Below, in pieces: positions 50,021 through 58,668 of a DNA stretch of 64,000 nucleotides. Position numbers and translations under genes: made by a program. The notes under the pieces were generated by a model. That model ran no database searches and was not told the DNA's origin. It saw only the letters and a list, made by a program, of their open reading frames with translations. Positions within the stretch are counted from its first letter, which is position 1. Every line of letters begins with the position of its first letter. Source of the stretch: Paenibacillus caseinilyticus (GTDB taxonomy: Bacteria > Bacillota > Bacilli > Paenibacillales > NBRC-103111); assembly GCF_027533645.1 (NCBI RefSeq), contig NZ_JAQAGY010000017.1:1-64000 (forward strand), written 5' to 3'.

Positions 50021-51907
50021 GTGAGCGACAATATGAACTTTTTGGGTGATATTACCATATTTATCTCACCTGATTACATGATCCGAAATGTTAATAAATC
50101 GATTTTTAATTTTTTGCAATATACAGAAGAGCAGCTGATCGGCAAGCCCATAGGGCAGATTCTCCCGGTCTATGATTTGGCGTGGGTGAAGACTCGGGAT
50201 TACCAGCCGTTCAGGGATACGGAAATCGTCAATCAGAACGGGGATACCCTTCCCGTGGCGGTCTCCGCCAGCACGATTCGCGATAAACACAACAATCTCC
50301 TGGGGATTTGGTTGCTTCTAGGGGATGTAGAGGGCGAGAATCATAACCGGATTCCGCTAAGGGACTTGGAACAGCGATACCGGGCCATGACAGATCATGC
50401 GCTGGATGCCGTCATTGTCATGAATGCCGAAGGCCGGATTATCGAATGGAACGGACGGGCGGAAGTGGAGTTCGGCTGGGGGGAGCACGAGGCGGTCGGA
50501 AGGGATCTGGCTGAGCTGATCATTCCCCTGCCTTATCGGCAAAGGCACAAACAGGGCTTGGCCCGTTTTATAGAGAACGGCGAAAAAAGGATCCTCAACA
50601 AACGCCTCGAATTAACGGCGCTTCACCGGGATGGTCATGAATTTCCGATTGAGCTGACTGTAACGCCCATTGAGTGGGGGAAGAGCTATCTTTTTAGTGC
50701 CTTTGTAAGGAACATCACCGAGCGGAAGACCGCAGAAAAGGAGCTCATCCTGGCTAAGGAGAGAGCGGAAGCCGGGGCAAGGGCCAAAAGCGAATTCCTT
50801 GCCACCATCAGCCATGAGATCCGGACACCGCTGAACGGGATCGTGGGGATGACTACCTTATTAAAAGACACGGTACTCTCGCCGGATCAGGAAGAGTATA
50901 TCGATTATCTGGTCAAAAGCGAGAATGCCTTACTCTCTGTCATTAATGATGTGCTGGATTATTCCAAAATCGAATCCGGAAATATACAACTCCACACGGA
51001 GCCTTTGGAGCTGAGTACGTGCATCCTCGAGATCATCGATCTGCTGTCCGTATCGATACGGGGAAAACCACTGGAGATCAGTTACAGCGTGGATACGCGG
51101 ATTCCGGCCACTCTTGTCGGTGATCTGGGGCGGCTCAGACAGGTGTTGATCAATCTGGTGGGGAACGCCATCAAATTCACCGATCAGGGACGGATTCATA
51201 TCGAGGCGGTATTGCTCGGCGAGACGCGGGGTGAGATCAAGTTGCAAATCTCGGTGCAAGATACGGGCATCGGGGTTCCGAAGGAATTGGAGGAGAGGCT
51301 GTTCGAGCCGTTCTATCAGCGGGATTCGTCCAATACGAGAAAATATGGTGGAACGGGGCTGGGGCTGGCCATCTCCAAAAAGTTGGTCAGGCTCATGGGC
51401 GGGGAGATCTGGCTGGAACCAACGGACGGGGAAGGGGCAGCCTTTTCATTCACCGTTGTGATGGAGCGGAGCGGGCTTCCAACGGATAAACAACCCGAAC
51501 CAAGCGTAGCGGAAGAACATGTACCGGCGCCTAATCCGGTGCTGAAGCTATTGATCGCAGAAGATCATCGGGTGAATCAAAGGGTACTTCTGAAGATACT
51601 CGAAAAATTAGGGTACCAAGCGGATGTCGCAACAACGGGGGGCGAGGTTCTGAAGTACCTGCAGCAGAGAAAGTATGATCTTATCTTTATGGATATTCAG
51701 ATGCCTGAGATGGATGGCATAGAAGCGACGAAGAAGATTCGCGGGGAGATTCCGCAGGATAGGCAGCCGAAGATTATTGCGATCACCGCGAGTGCCTTTG
51801 AAAGTGACAAAGAGGCTTGTTTGGCCGCAGGGGTGGACGGTTATCTCAGCAAACCCATCCGATTGGAACAAATCAGGGAGTCCCTGCGCCTGATAGATAA
51901 GGGATAA
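50021..51907 (+). CDS. Hybrid PAS-domain sensor histidine kinase with receiver domain
   Basis: A 628-aa soluble kinase with no membrane segment. It has two PAS domains (about 8-110 and 120-235), a HisKA dimerisation domain with phospho-accepting His265 in SHEIRTPLNG, a HATPase_c domain (VGNAIKFTDQG, DTGIGVP, GGTGLGL), and a C-terminal receiver with Asp558 in IFMDIQMPEMDG. A cytoplasmic redox or metabolite signal is likely but unknown. GTG 50021 is preferred because AAAAGGTG lies just upstream; GTG 50012 overlaps that site. No partner regulator is adjacent. Confidence 0.93.
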   Translation: MSDNMNFLGDITIFISPDYMIRNVNKSIFNFLQYTEEQLIGKPIGQILPVYDLAWVKTRDYQPFRDTEIVNQNGDTLPVAVSASTIRDKHNNLLGIWLLLGDVEGENHNRIPLRDLEQRYRAMTDHALDAVIVMNAEGRIIEWNGRAEVEFGWGEHEAVGRDLAELIIPLPYRQRHKQGLARFIENGEKRILNKRLELTALHRDGHEFPIELTVTPIEWGKSYLFSAFVRNITERKTAEKELILAKERAEAGARAKSEFLATISHEIRTPLNGIVGMTTLLKDTVLSPDQEEYIDYLVKSENALLSVINDVLDYSKIESGNIQLHTEPLELSTCILEIIDLLSVSIRGKPLEISYSVDTRIPATLVGDLGRLRQVLINLVGNAIKFTDQGRIHIEAVLLGETRGEIKLQISVQDTGIGVPKELEERLFEPFYQRDSSNTRKYGGTGLGLAISKKLVRLMGGEIWLEPTDGEGAAFSFTVVMERSGLPTDKQPEPSVAEEHVPAPNPVLKLLIAEDHRVNQRVLLKILEKLGYQADVATTGGEVLKYLQQRKYDLIFMDIQMPEMDGIEATKKIRGEIPQDRQPKIIAITASAFESDKEACLAAGVDGYLSKPIRLEQIRESLRLIDKG

Positions 51908-52007
51908 TCGGCAAAGGGAAAGGAGCCCTGCCGTTGCAATGCGGCAGATGGCCTCTATAATTATGTCTAAGTATGGCCACCAGCCAGGGAGGCGCAGCAA
52001 GTGGGTC

Positions 52008-52096
52008 AACAAAGGAGTTCCTTCAGGGGCAATGTCATTTAGATAAGCTCAGCGCTTTAACTTAATGACATTGCCCCCGGGGGGCTCCTTTGTTTT
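52008..52096. repeat. 89-bp nested inverted-repeat element (possible MITE or terminator)
   Basis: The ends AACAAAGGAG and CTCCTTTGTT pair over 10 bp. Inside, GGGGCAATGTCATT (52026-52039) pairs perfectly with its complement at 52064-52077 around a 24-nt loop. TTTTG follows the right end. It could be a bidirectional terminator of the kinase gene or a miniature element. The remaining interval (51908-52230) shows no gene. Confidence 0.7.
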
Positions 52097-52230
52097 GTAT
52101 TCGGTCTCGTTCCGCGTGATCCTGCCATCAGCAGCAAAGGTCTTTTTGTCCCATCGGACATACCTGAGGCCATCTGCAAATATATGTATTGTATACAGGA
52201 TCCCGGTTAGACGAAACGGACGGTGAATGC

Positions 52231-52887
52231 ATGTCGCGACCGAAGGAAAGCGTGGGAATGGATTACGGCACGCGAAGAACTTTTCAAGCACTGGTGGATG
52301 CCATCCTGCCGCCTGTATGCGGCTGCGCGGCAGGAGCCGTACCTACAGCCGGGGCGGTCCAGCTTGGCGTGGATCTCTTCGTGATGGAAGAACTGGACCG
52401 TTCGCAATTTGTTCCGGCGGACGAGAAGCTGCCCCCCGCTCCTCTCACCGAGTCAACGGCCCGGCTGCTGGATATCGGGGCCGGGGAGTGGATCCGGCGG
52501 ATGGGGATGCCCCATCCCATAAGTGGCTGGATGTTCCCCGCCGGCGGGATCTATGCCGCTCTACCCCGTGCAGACCGGCTGCAGACACTCGCCCTGCTGG
52601 ACCGGGTCCAAGTCCCGCTTCACCTGCTGCCCCCTCCTTATCATAACAACCCCGGGATGGTGCAAACGATGGTCGACTCGCTGCACCAACTCACGATGTT
52701 CGGTTATTATTCGGAATGGGTCGGGTATGGAACAACCCGGCTGCGGCCTCCGGGCAGCCGCCGTTTGGAGTTCGAGCCGCCGGGCTGGCGTCTGGCCGGC
52801 TATCCGGGTCCCTCCTACGGATACCGGGCTCTTCGCGGATGGGCGGGCCCGAGCTCTTGCCGGGGATCGGAGGGAAGTACCGTATGA
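52231..52887 (+). CDS. Gluconate 2-dehydrogenase subunit 3-like protein
   Basis: A 218-aa protein resembling subunit 3 (small subunit) of membrane gluconate/GMC dehydrogenase complexes: an FQALVDAILPP start, a mid-protein LALLDRVQ and a Trp/Tyr-rich end (GYYSEWVGYG...PGWRLAGYPGPSYGYR). It immediately precedes and overlaps the GMC oxidoreductase gene by 4 bp, so the two likely form a complex. Unlike many members it shows no Tat signal peptide. ATG 52258 with GAAGGA upstream is a good alternative start. Confidence 0.75.
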   Translation: MSRPKESVGMDYGTRRTFQALVDAILPPVCGCAAGAVPTAGAVQLGVDLFVMEELDRSQFVPADEKLPPAPLTESTARLLDIGAGEWIRRMGMPHPISGWMFPAGGIYAALPRADRLQTLALLDRVQVPLHLLPPPYHNNPGMVQTMVDSLHQLTMFGYYSEWVGYGTTRLRPPGSRRLEFEPPGWRLAGYPGPSYGYRALRGWAGPSSCRGSEGSTV

Positions 52888-54587
52888 CGGAACCCGATGT
52901 GATCGTGATCGGCTCCGGCGGCGGCGGGGCCGTGATGGCTAAGGAGCTCGGGGAGAAGGGGCTGAATGTTCTGGTGTTGGAAGCAGGCCCCTGGTACGGG
53001 AATTCGCAGTGGCCCGAACCGAATAAGGCGCCGGGGGCGCTAAGCGGTACGGATCCCGGCGATTTGGATATCGCCCTCCTCAGGGAGCAGTACAACAAGC
53101 GGGAAGAGGACATGAATGACCTCATTACAGGCAAGCTTCGCTGGGGTCCCGCCGACCGGAGCCGCGCCCCCTGGTTTCGCAATGTGACGGAACGGGGATT
53201 CGTATGGCAAAGTTCCGGTGTCGGGGGGACGACGCAGATCTATCTCGCCAATTCGCCCCGTGCCTTCCCGGCAGCGGTTGACGGGATATGGCCCCTCTCC
53301 TACCGCGAGCTCATTCCTTATTACGAGAAGGTGGAGGCGACGCTGCCGGTAGCCTTCGCGCCGATGAGCCCCAAGGAGGAGTTATTCTTCTATGGTGCGA
53401 AGCAGGCGGGGTGGAAGCCCATTCCTACCTTAGATGTACGAACACCCGGCTATCGTCCACAGCCGAACGCGATTCTGCCTCCGAATGGGCAGCTGATGAA
53501 TCCGGATTATTCGACCGAAGCGTTATCTCGGATGGAAGGCTGCACCCTGGCAGGCCATTGTATCAACGGCTGTCCGCATGGGCCTTCGGTGGATCGAGTG
53601 GCCAAGCGTTCGGCCAATGTCAGCTATATCCCGCTTGCGCTGCGCACGGGCCGGGTAACGATCAGGCCCAATGCGTTCGTCACCCGAATTGTGACCGAGA
53701 AGCACCCGGCGGAGGGGCTTCGTGCCGTCGGCGTACAGATACGGGACACGTGGACAGGGGAAATGGACGAGGTCAGAGCGGCCGTCGTCGTGATGGCAGC
53801 CGGAGCGATCGAAAGCCCACGGCTGTGGCTGAACTCAGGTCTCCCTTCCAATCCGTGGGTAGGCAGGGGGCTCGTCAATCACTATATCGATTGGGTCACC
53901 GGTATGTTCGATGAATGCGATCTGGTGCCCCTATTGGGAAGTCCTGAGATTAACCCCTTCATGGGTCATACCTCGGGCGCCAGGCTCGATTATCCCGGAC
54001 TAGGCTCTATTCTGGTGACCGGAATGAGTCCGGGTCTCACCGCCTCGATGAGCTTTGGGGTAAGCCAATCCGGATACAGCCCGGTGCATCCGCCCCATCC
54101 CGGCCATGGAGGATACGCACGGGGGCGGGTCGTAGGTCCCCGGATGCAGCACTGGATGGAGAATTACCGGAGAACCTTAAGCCTCGCCATCACCGCGGAT
54201 GACGGGGTGAATCCCCGCAACGGGGTGACGCTGGATCCGCTTCAAAAGGACGAACATGGCCCGGTGCCAAAGATCAGTTATGTGCCGGGTGTCCAGGGGG
54301 TGAGAAACCGTAATGGGCTGATGCAAATTGCCGTTGACATTCTACGGAAAGCAGGGGCCAGGAAAGTGCTCCGGACGGATTGGCCGGCATCCCTGATGAT
54401 CCATATGGAGAGTACGATGAGGATGGGGGGCGTCGTCGACGGGAATGGCGAGTCCTATCAAGTCAAACGATTATACATAGCCGATAACAGCGTGCACTTT
54501 AACGGACTCGGCGGAGCGAATCCTACGCTTACAACCCAAGCTCTTGCGACTCGAACCTCCGAGAAATTGGCGGAGCTCTATTTTTAG
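52884..54587 (+). CDS. GMC-family oxidoreductase
   Basis: A 567-aa FAD-dependent oxidoreductase. The Rossmann motif VIVIGSGGGGAVMAKEL is at 6-22. The C-terminal GMC part includes MIHMESTMRMG and NGLGGANPTLTTQALATR, the cofactor/active-site segment. A Cys-rich stretch (CTLAGHCINGC) is near residue 218. Members oxidise alcohols or sugar acids such as gluconate; the substrate here is unknown. It overlaps the small-subunit gene (ATGA), implying coupled synthesis. No cytochrome subunit is adjacent. Confidence 0.88.
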   Translation: MTEPDVIVIGSGGGGAVMAKELGEKGLNVLVLEAGPWYGNSQWPEPNKAPGALSGTDPGDLDIALLREQYNKREEDMNDLITGKLRWGPADRSRAPWFRNVTERGFVWQSSGVGGTTQIYLANSPRAFPAAVDGIWPLSYRELIPYYEKVEATLPVAFAPMSPKEELFFYGAKQAGWKPIPTLDVRTPGYRPQPNAILPPNGQLMNPDYSTEALSRMEGCTLAGHCINGCPHGPSVDRVAKRSANVSYIPLALRTGRVTIRPNAFVTRIVTEKHPAEGLRAVGVQIRDTWTGEMDEVRAAVVVMAAGAIESPRLWLNSGLPSNPWVGRGLVNHYIDWVTGMFDECDLVPLLGSPEINPFMGHTSGARLDYPGLGSILVTGMSPGLTASMSFGVSQSGYSPVHPPHPGHGGYARGRVVGPRMQHWMENYRRTLSLAITADDGVNPRNGVTLDPLQKDEHGPVPKISYVPGVQGVRNRNGLMQIAVDILRKAGARKVLRTDWPASLMIHMESTMRMGGVVDGNGESYQVKRLYIADNSVHFNGLGGANPTLTTQALATRTSEKLAELYF

Positions 54588-54657
54588 AGATGATCGTTCA
54601 TGCAATAAAATCCAAGCGTGTGGGCAAGCTAAGGAATAAAAAACTGGAGCTGTCCGC

Positions 54658-55194
54658 ATGAATATATTCGAAATATTTAAAGATGCCGTCAAACCCTTCC
54701 TTGATGGCGAGAAGCCGCCCCTGAATGTGGGTGAAGTTATGAACCTCTGGTTCTATCTGACGGCTACGGAACAAACCCTGCGCGGTGAACAGGTGTCCTA
54801 TAATATTGTCGAGGATCAGGAACTGAAGGAAAAGGTGAAGGATGTCATCACCGATGTGCACCGTCCCATTTTGGCCGAGATCATGGAGTTCCTCCAAGCC
54901 GAAGGCGTACCGGTGCCGGTTATCCCGCCAGACAAACCGGTCGGTGACTTCCGCCATATCCCGGAGGGCTCCAAAATGTCGGATGAGGAAGTGGCGAACC
55001 TGCTCAGTTTCAATGTCGTGCTCGGGATCAATTATGCCTGCCGGGGCATGACCGAGGCGGTCCGCCCGGATGTGGCGGCGATGTTCGTGAAGTTCCAGAT
55101 GAAAAAGATGACCTATGCCATTACGCTGAGAGAGTTGTTATTGAGAAAAGGATGGATGAAGGCCCCGCCCTATTATCATCCGGCCTCAAGCTAG
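54658..55194 (+). CDS. DUF3231 family protein
   Basis: A 178-aa all-helical protein of the DUF3231 family (ferritin-like bundles found in spore-forming Firmicutes). It shows LNVGEVMNLWFYL, then VHRPILAEIMEFLQAEGVPVP, and a C-terminal FVKFQMKKMTYAITLRELL. Many members are duplicated, about twice this length; this one has a single unit. The role is unknown. It lies 70 bp after the GMC gene with GGAGCTG upstream of the ATG. Confidence 0.8.
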   Translation: MNIFEIFKDAVKPFLDGEKPPLNVGEVMNLWFYLTATEQTLRGEQVSYNIVEDQELKEKVKDVITDVHRPILAEIMEFLQAEGVPVPVIPPDKPVGDFRHIPEGSKMSDEEVANLLSFNVVLGINYACRGMTEAVRPDVAAMFVKFQMKKMTYAITLRELLLRKGWMKAPPYYHPASS

Positions 55195-55250
55195 AGGAGG
55201 CGGGGGCCTCTTGGCAGGATAGAAAAGGGATGGACCCGGCCCACGGAAAG

Positions 55251-55285
55251 GAAGCCTTGCCGCTCTGCTGCGGCAAGGCTTCTTG
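55251..55285. terminator. Bidirectional terminator hairpin
   Basis: A perfect 12-bp stem (GAAGCCTTGCCG / CGGCAAGGCTTC) with an 8-nt loop lies between the convergent DUF3231 and AraC genes. The T-run is short. Confidence 0.65.
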
Positions 55286-55429
55286 ATCTGTCTGCGGAAT
55301 ACGGGTCAACTTGGATGCGGGCTGCCTTGAGAGGTAGGAGCAGATTGGAGTCTGTTTATCCCCGACTGGGTGTCCCGTGGTTGGGAGAGCCCGGTGATTG
55401 CTTGTCGATGAACGGCAGGCCCTGGCTGC

Positions 55430-56233
55430 TCATCCTGTTTCCTTCGCGTACTGATCCGGCGTCCGTCCGACGACCGACTTGAAGGCTTTGATAAAATGCG
55501 CCTGATCGTGATAACCAAGCTCCACCGAGAGCTTCAGCGCATCGCCATGGCGGCCTTGTTCTATAGCTTCCGCCGCATTCTGGAGCCGGTACAGCTGGAT
55601 GACCCACTTGGGTGTGAGGCCGACATATTGGTGGAAGAGGCGCTGGAGCCTCCGGACGCTGAGTCCGAACGCCCCCGCAATGTGGTCCACACGGGTCATC
55701 TCCCGGTCCTGCATGATGCGCTCCACGATGGTCTGAAGGAGGGCGACCTTCCCGTCCTGCGGAGGAAGGTACGGCCGGATGAGCGCTTCCGCGAGTTCGA
55801 TCATCCGGCGCTCCTCGGACTGCAAGAGAATCGATTCCTCAAGGGCCCTAGGATCGCCACCGAACACGGAGCTGACTTCCAGAGGGCGGCCCGTCCATGA
55901 GGAGGCGGGCTGCCGGAAGAACGGATAGAAGCCGCCCGGTTTGAACTTCACGCCGAACACGCAGCCCCGGCCCTGAAGGAGATGGGTGAACTTGTGCCTC
56001 GAAGGGCCGAAGATGGCGGACTTGTTTCTCTCCACAACGAGATTGACACAGGGATTCGGAATTACCTCTTGGAGGTGGGTTTCCCCCTCCTCCAGCTCCC
56101 AGCGGACGATCCAATAATGCTTTACGAAGAAACTGAGTTCCCCGGAGGGTGTGTGCCTTGTCAGCCGGAATTTGGGGCTGTCCTCCTGCAGGTTCAGTAC
56201 GCCCATGCCGGGGCGGGGACTATTCGAGTTCAT
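55430..56233 (-). CDS. AraC-family transcriptional regulator
   Basis: A 267-aa regulator. The N-terminal domain (about 20-130) matches the DUF6597-type sensor (LSFFVKHYWIVRWEL, GVKFKPGGFYPFF). The C-terminal AraC HTH (about 165-265) has FGLSVRRLQRLFHQYVGLTPKWVIQLYRLQ and LGYHDQAHFIKAFKSVVGRTP. ATG 56233 is preferred over GTG 56242 because GGGAGTGA lies upstream of it. It is divergent from the SRPBCC gene, which it probably controls. Confidence 0.9.
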   Translation of the reverse strand: MNSNSPRPGMGVLNLQEDSPKFRLTRHTPSGELSFFVKHYWIVRWELEEGETHLQEVIPNPCVNLVVERNKSAIFGPSRHKFTHLLQGRGCVFGVKFKPGGFYPFFRQPASSWTGRPLEVSSVFGGDPRALEESILLQSEERRMIELAEALIRPYLPPQDGKVALLQTIVERIMQDREMTRVDHIAGAFGLSVRRLQRLFHQYVGLTPKWVIQLYRLQNAAEAIEQGRHGDALKLSVELGYHDQAHFIKAFKSVVGRTPDQYAKETG

Positions 56234-56360
56234 ACCGTTCACTCCCGCTTATGAGATGGGAAGGCTTGTCGCGTTTTTACAATACTTGGGGGGTCTGAAT
56301 CGCTATACTCATAGTACCACACCTCAAGCAGTATAAAATCAGAAGGAGTGAAGGAACGCA

Positions 56361-56819
56361 ATGGAACAGAAAGCACTAAAGTACGAGTTCTATATCGGCG
56401 CAGGGGTCGAAGATGTATGGAACGCCTTCATCTCGCCGGAAGGGACACGTCAAACGTTCTACGGTTGTGTACTCCACTCCACCTTCGAGCAGGGGGCGAG
56501 GTTCGAGTATATCGGCCCGGGCAAGGAAGGGGAAGAGACCGTTCATGTATACGGCACGATCCTCACGTATGAGCCCTACAAAGAGATCAGCTATCTGGAG
56601 CATCCGGGTCCCTCGTATTACGAGCAGCACGCCGAACTCGAATCGCGGGTCACATTCACGCTGGAGACCGTGGGAGCCACCACCAAATTGACGCTCGTCA
56701 ACGACGGCTGGAGTCCGGAGCATCCCGCCTTTAAGAATACGGAGAATCACTGGTGGATGATCCTCAGCAACATCAAGACCGTAGCCGAGACGGGCAAGGC
56801 CCTGGACTTCGGTTGGTAA
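56361..56819 (+). CDS. SRPBCC/AHSA1-domain protein
   Basis: A 152-aa START-like ligand-binding fold. The typical start is KYEFYIGAGVEDVWNAFISPEG, with a WMILSNIKTVAETG C-terminal helix. Such proteins are often paired with an ArsR or AraC regulator, as here with the divergent gene at 55430. The ligand is unknown. GAAGGAG is upstream and a terminator downstream. A TATACT at 56304-56309 may be its -10. Confidence 0.85.
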   Translation: MEQKALKYEFYIGAGVEDVWNAFISPEGTRQTFYGCVLHSTFEQGARFEYIGPGKEGEETVHVYGTILTYEPYKEISYLEHPGPSYYEQHAELESRVTFTLETVGATTKLTLVNDGWSPEHPAFKNTENHWWMILSNIKTVAETGKALDFGW

Positions 56820-56821
56820 AA

Positions 56822-56842
56822 GGCGCCCTTCGGGGCGTTTTT
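56822..56842 (+). terminator. Intrinsic terminator after the SRPBCC gene
   Basis: CGCCC-TTCG-GGGCG hairpin with a stable tetraloop, followed by TTTTT. Confidence 0.85.
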
Positions 56843-57041
56843 GCTTTCAGAAAAGGGGGACCGGCTGCCAAATGTGCCGGATAAAGAACGATTCGGGAGG
56901 ATCCTGCCGGATGTTTGGGAATAGGCGAGGTGAGGGCGCCTTAGCCATCCTTAGGGGACTTTACCCGGCCTCAGCCGCGGTCAGCCCGTTTTTCATGAAA
57001 ATCCGTCTTTGTTATACTAAAGGGGACCGGATTCAACCATC

Positions 57042-57239
57042 ATGAAAAGCAGGGAGCTGGACGAATTGACTTATACGGAATTGCTCGGACGACGGAGTGA
57101 AATCTTGAAGCGCCATATTGGCAGCCTGATCAACAAGGATAATCAATACGGGCTGAGCGAACAGGAGAATCACAGGTTCAAGGATATGGTCAAAGAACTG
57201 CATCGCAACCGGTACGAATTGAATGCAAGCAGGAAGTAG
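57042..57239 (+). CDS. Small hypothetical protein (65 aa)
   Basis: A 65-residue, charged, probably two-helix protein (LTYTELLGRRSEILKRHIG, then EQENHRFKDMVKELHRNRYEL). I do not recognise a family. A TATACT at 57013-57018 could be its -10. The nearest Shine-Dalgarno-like run (AAGGGGA) is 16 nt away, which is far. A clear terminator follows at 57298, which supports it being a transcription unit. Confidence 0.55.
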   Translation: MKSRELDELTYTELLGRRSEILKRHIGSLINKDNQYGLSEQENHRFKDMVKELHRNRYELNASRK

Positions 57240-57297
57240 CGTGTTCCGGGAGGGACACTGCACGGGCTTCCCTTGTCCCCATAAGCCAGGCGGAAGA

Positions 57298-57322
57298 GCA
57301 TCCCATTGCGGGATGCTTTTTT
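57298..57322 (+). terminator. Intrinsic terminator after the 65-aa gene
   Basis: GCATCCC/GGGATGC stem with a 5-nt loop, followed by six T residues. Confidence 0.88.
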
Positions 57323-57395
57323 GTTGTCGGCACGGGGAAGGAGCAGGGCTCCGGATGCTTTTTTTCATAATGGGGCGCAAGGGGTAATTCCTGTA

Positions 57396-57424
57396 TTGAC
57401 GGACTACCGCAGGTGGGCTACAAT
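57396..57424 (+). promoter_or_regulatory. Sigma-A promoter of the permease gene
   Basis: TTGACG at 57396-57401 and TACAAT at 57419-57424 with 17-bp spacing. Confidence 0.8.
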
Positions 57425-57495
57425 AACCGATAAAACGACTCGACATACTTAGAGTTTGGTGAAAAGATATCCGGCGAAAGAGAGGGGAAGCCTGC

Positions 57496-58584
57496 ATGTG
57501 GGTAACGTGGATCGCGATCGGCATTGCCTTGTTCTTCGCGATGAATATCGGTGCGAGCGGGGCGGCCGCGTCGATGGGCGTGGCTTACGGAAGCGGAGCG
57601 ATTCAGCGGAAAATAACGGCGCTCTGCCTGGTAGCCGTGGGGGTCTTCCTCGGAGCTTATCTGGGCGGCGGCGAAGTGGTGAAGACGCTGGGCTCGGGGA
57701 TCATTCCCTCCGGGCTGCTGACCGTACCGCTGGTGATCATCATCTTGCTGTCGGCAACGGTAACCTTGTTCGGCGCCAATATGCTCGGGATCCCGCTGTC
57801 GACCAGCGAGGTGACCGTAGGTGCCGTGGTAGGGGTAGGCATCGCTTACGAGTCGGTGTATGCGCACAGTCTGCTGCTGATCGTCTCCTTTTGGATTGCG
57901 CTGCCTGTGGTTGCGTTCGCGCTCGCTTGGGGCATGGGCCACGGCATCCGGAAGCTGGAGCGGCGCGACGCCAGATGGAAGGGCGAGGGAGACGGCTGGT
58001 GGACGAAGGGCCTCATGGGCCTCGTCATCGTTGCCGGATTCACGGAAGCCTTCTCGGCCGGGATGAATAATGTAGCCAATGCGGTCGGCCCCCTCGTAGG
58101 GGCGGGGGTAATGGGTACGGACCAAGGGATCCTCTGGGGCGGCTTGTTCGTGGCGGCGGGGGCTCTGCTGCTGGGCGGCCGGGTACTGGAGACCAACGGC
58201 AAGAAGATCACCCGGATGTCCTTGCTGCAGGGGACGGCAATATCGGGCACGGGCGGCGTGCTCGTCATCCTCTCTTCGCTGTTCGGCATCCCGGTACCGC
58301 TCACGCAGATCACTACGACGGCCATACTCGGGATGGGCTCAGCCGATCACGGATTCCAGCTGTGGCAGAAAGGCATCGTGCTCAAAATCCTGAAGGTCTG
58401 GTTGGTCTCCCCGCTGCTGTCCATGGCGGTCTCGTTCACGCTGGTGAAGCTGTTCATCGAGCCTGCCCCTTACCTGATCGTGGTCCTGATCGCGATTATG
58501 GTCTCGCTGGTCGGCTTGAAGAGTCTGTATGACACAGAACAGGCGGAGCGGCGTGCGATGAATGAAGAAGGCGCGGGCATTTAG
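57496..58584 (+). CDS. PiT-family anion permease (CysP-like)
   Basis: A 362-aa protein with about ten membrane segments in two repeats. The repeats carry MNIGASGAAASMGVAYGSG and GMNNVANAVGPLVGA, the duplicated PiT signature. The first repeat reads as in B. subtilis CysP, a sulfate permease of this family, rather than the DxxNGxxD/GANDxANA form of phosphate transporters. Sulfate is therefore favoured but phosphate is not excluded. No sulfate-assimilation genes are adjacent. GAGGGGAAG precedes the ATG. Confidence 0.82.
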   Translation: MWVTWIAIGIALFFAMNIGASGAAASMGVAYGSGAIQRKITALCLVAVGVFLGAYLGGGEVVKTLGSGIIPSGLLTVPLVIIILLSATVTLFGANMLGIPLSTSEVTVGAVVGVGIAYESVYAHSLLLIVSFWIALPVVAFALAWGMGHGIRKLERRDARWKGEGDGWWTKGLMGLVIVAGFTEAFSAGMNNVANAVGPLVGAGVMGTDQGILWGGLFVAAGALLLGGRVLETNGKKITRMSLLQGTAISGTGGVLVILSSLFGIPVPLTQITTTAILGMGSADHGFQLWQKGIVLKILKVWLVSPLLSMAVSFTLVKLFIEPAPYLIVVLIAIMVSLVGLKSLYDTEQAERRAMNEEGAGI

Positions 58585-58668
58585 ATGTGGTGTCAACCGG
58601 CGGCAAAGAGCCCGCTTCCATATTAGGGAGGGGCTCTTTGTCATGCGTCCTTGCGGTGAGAGCGTAGG

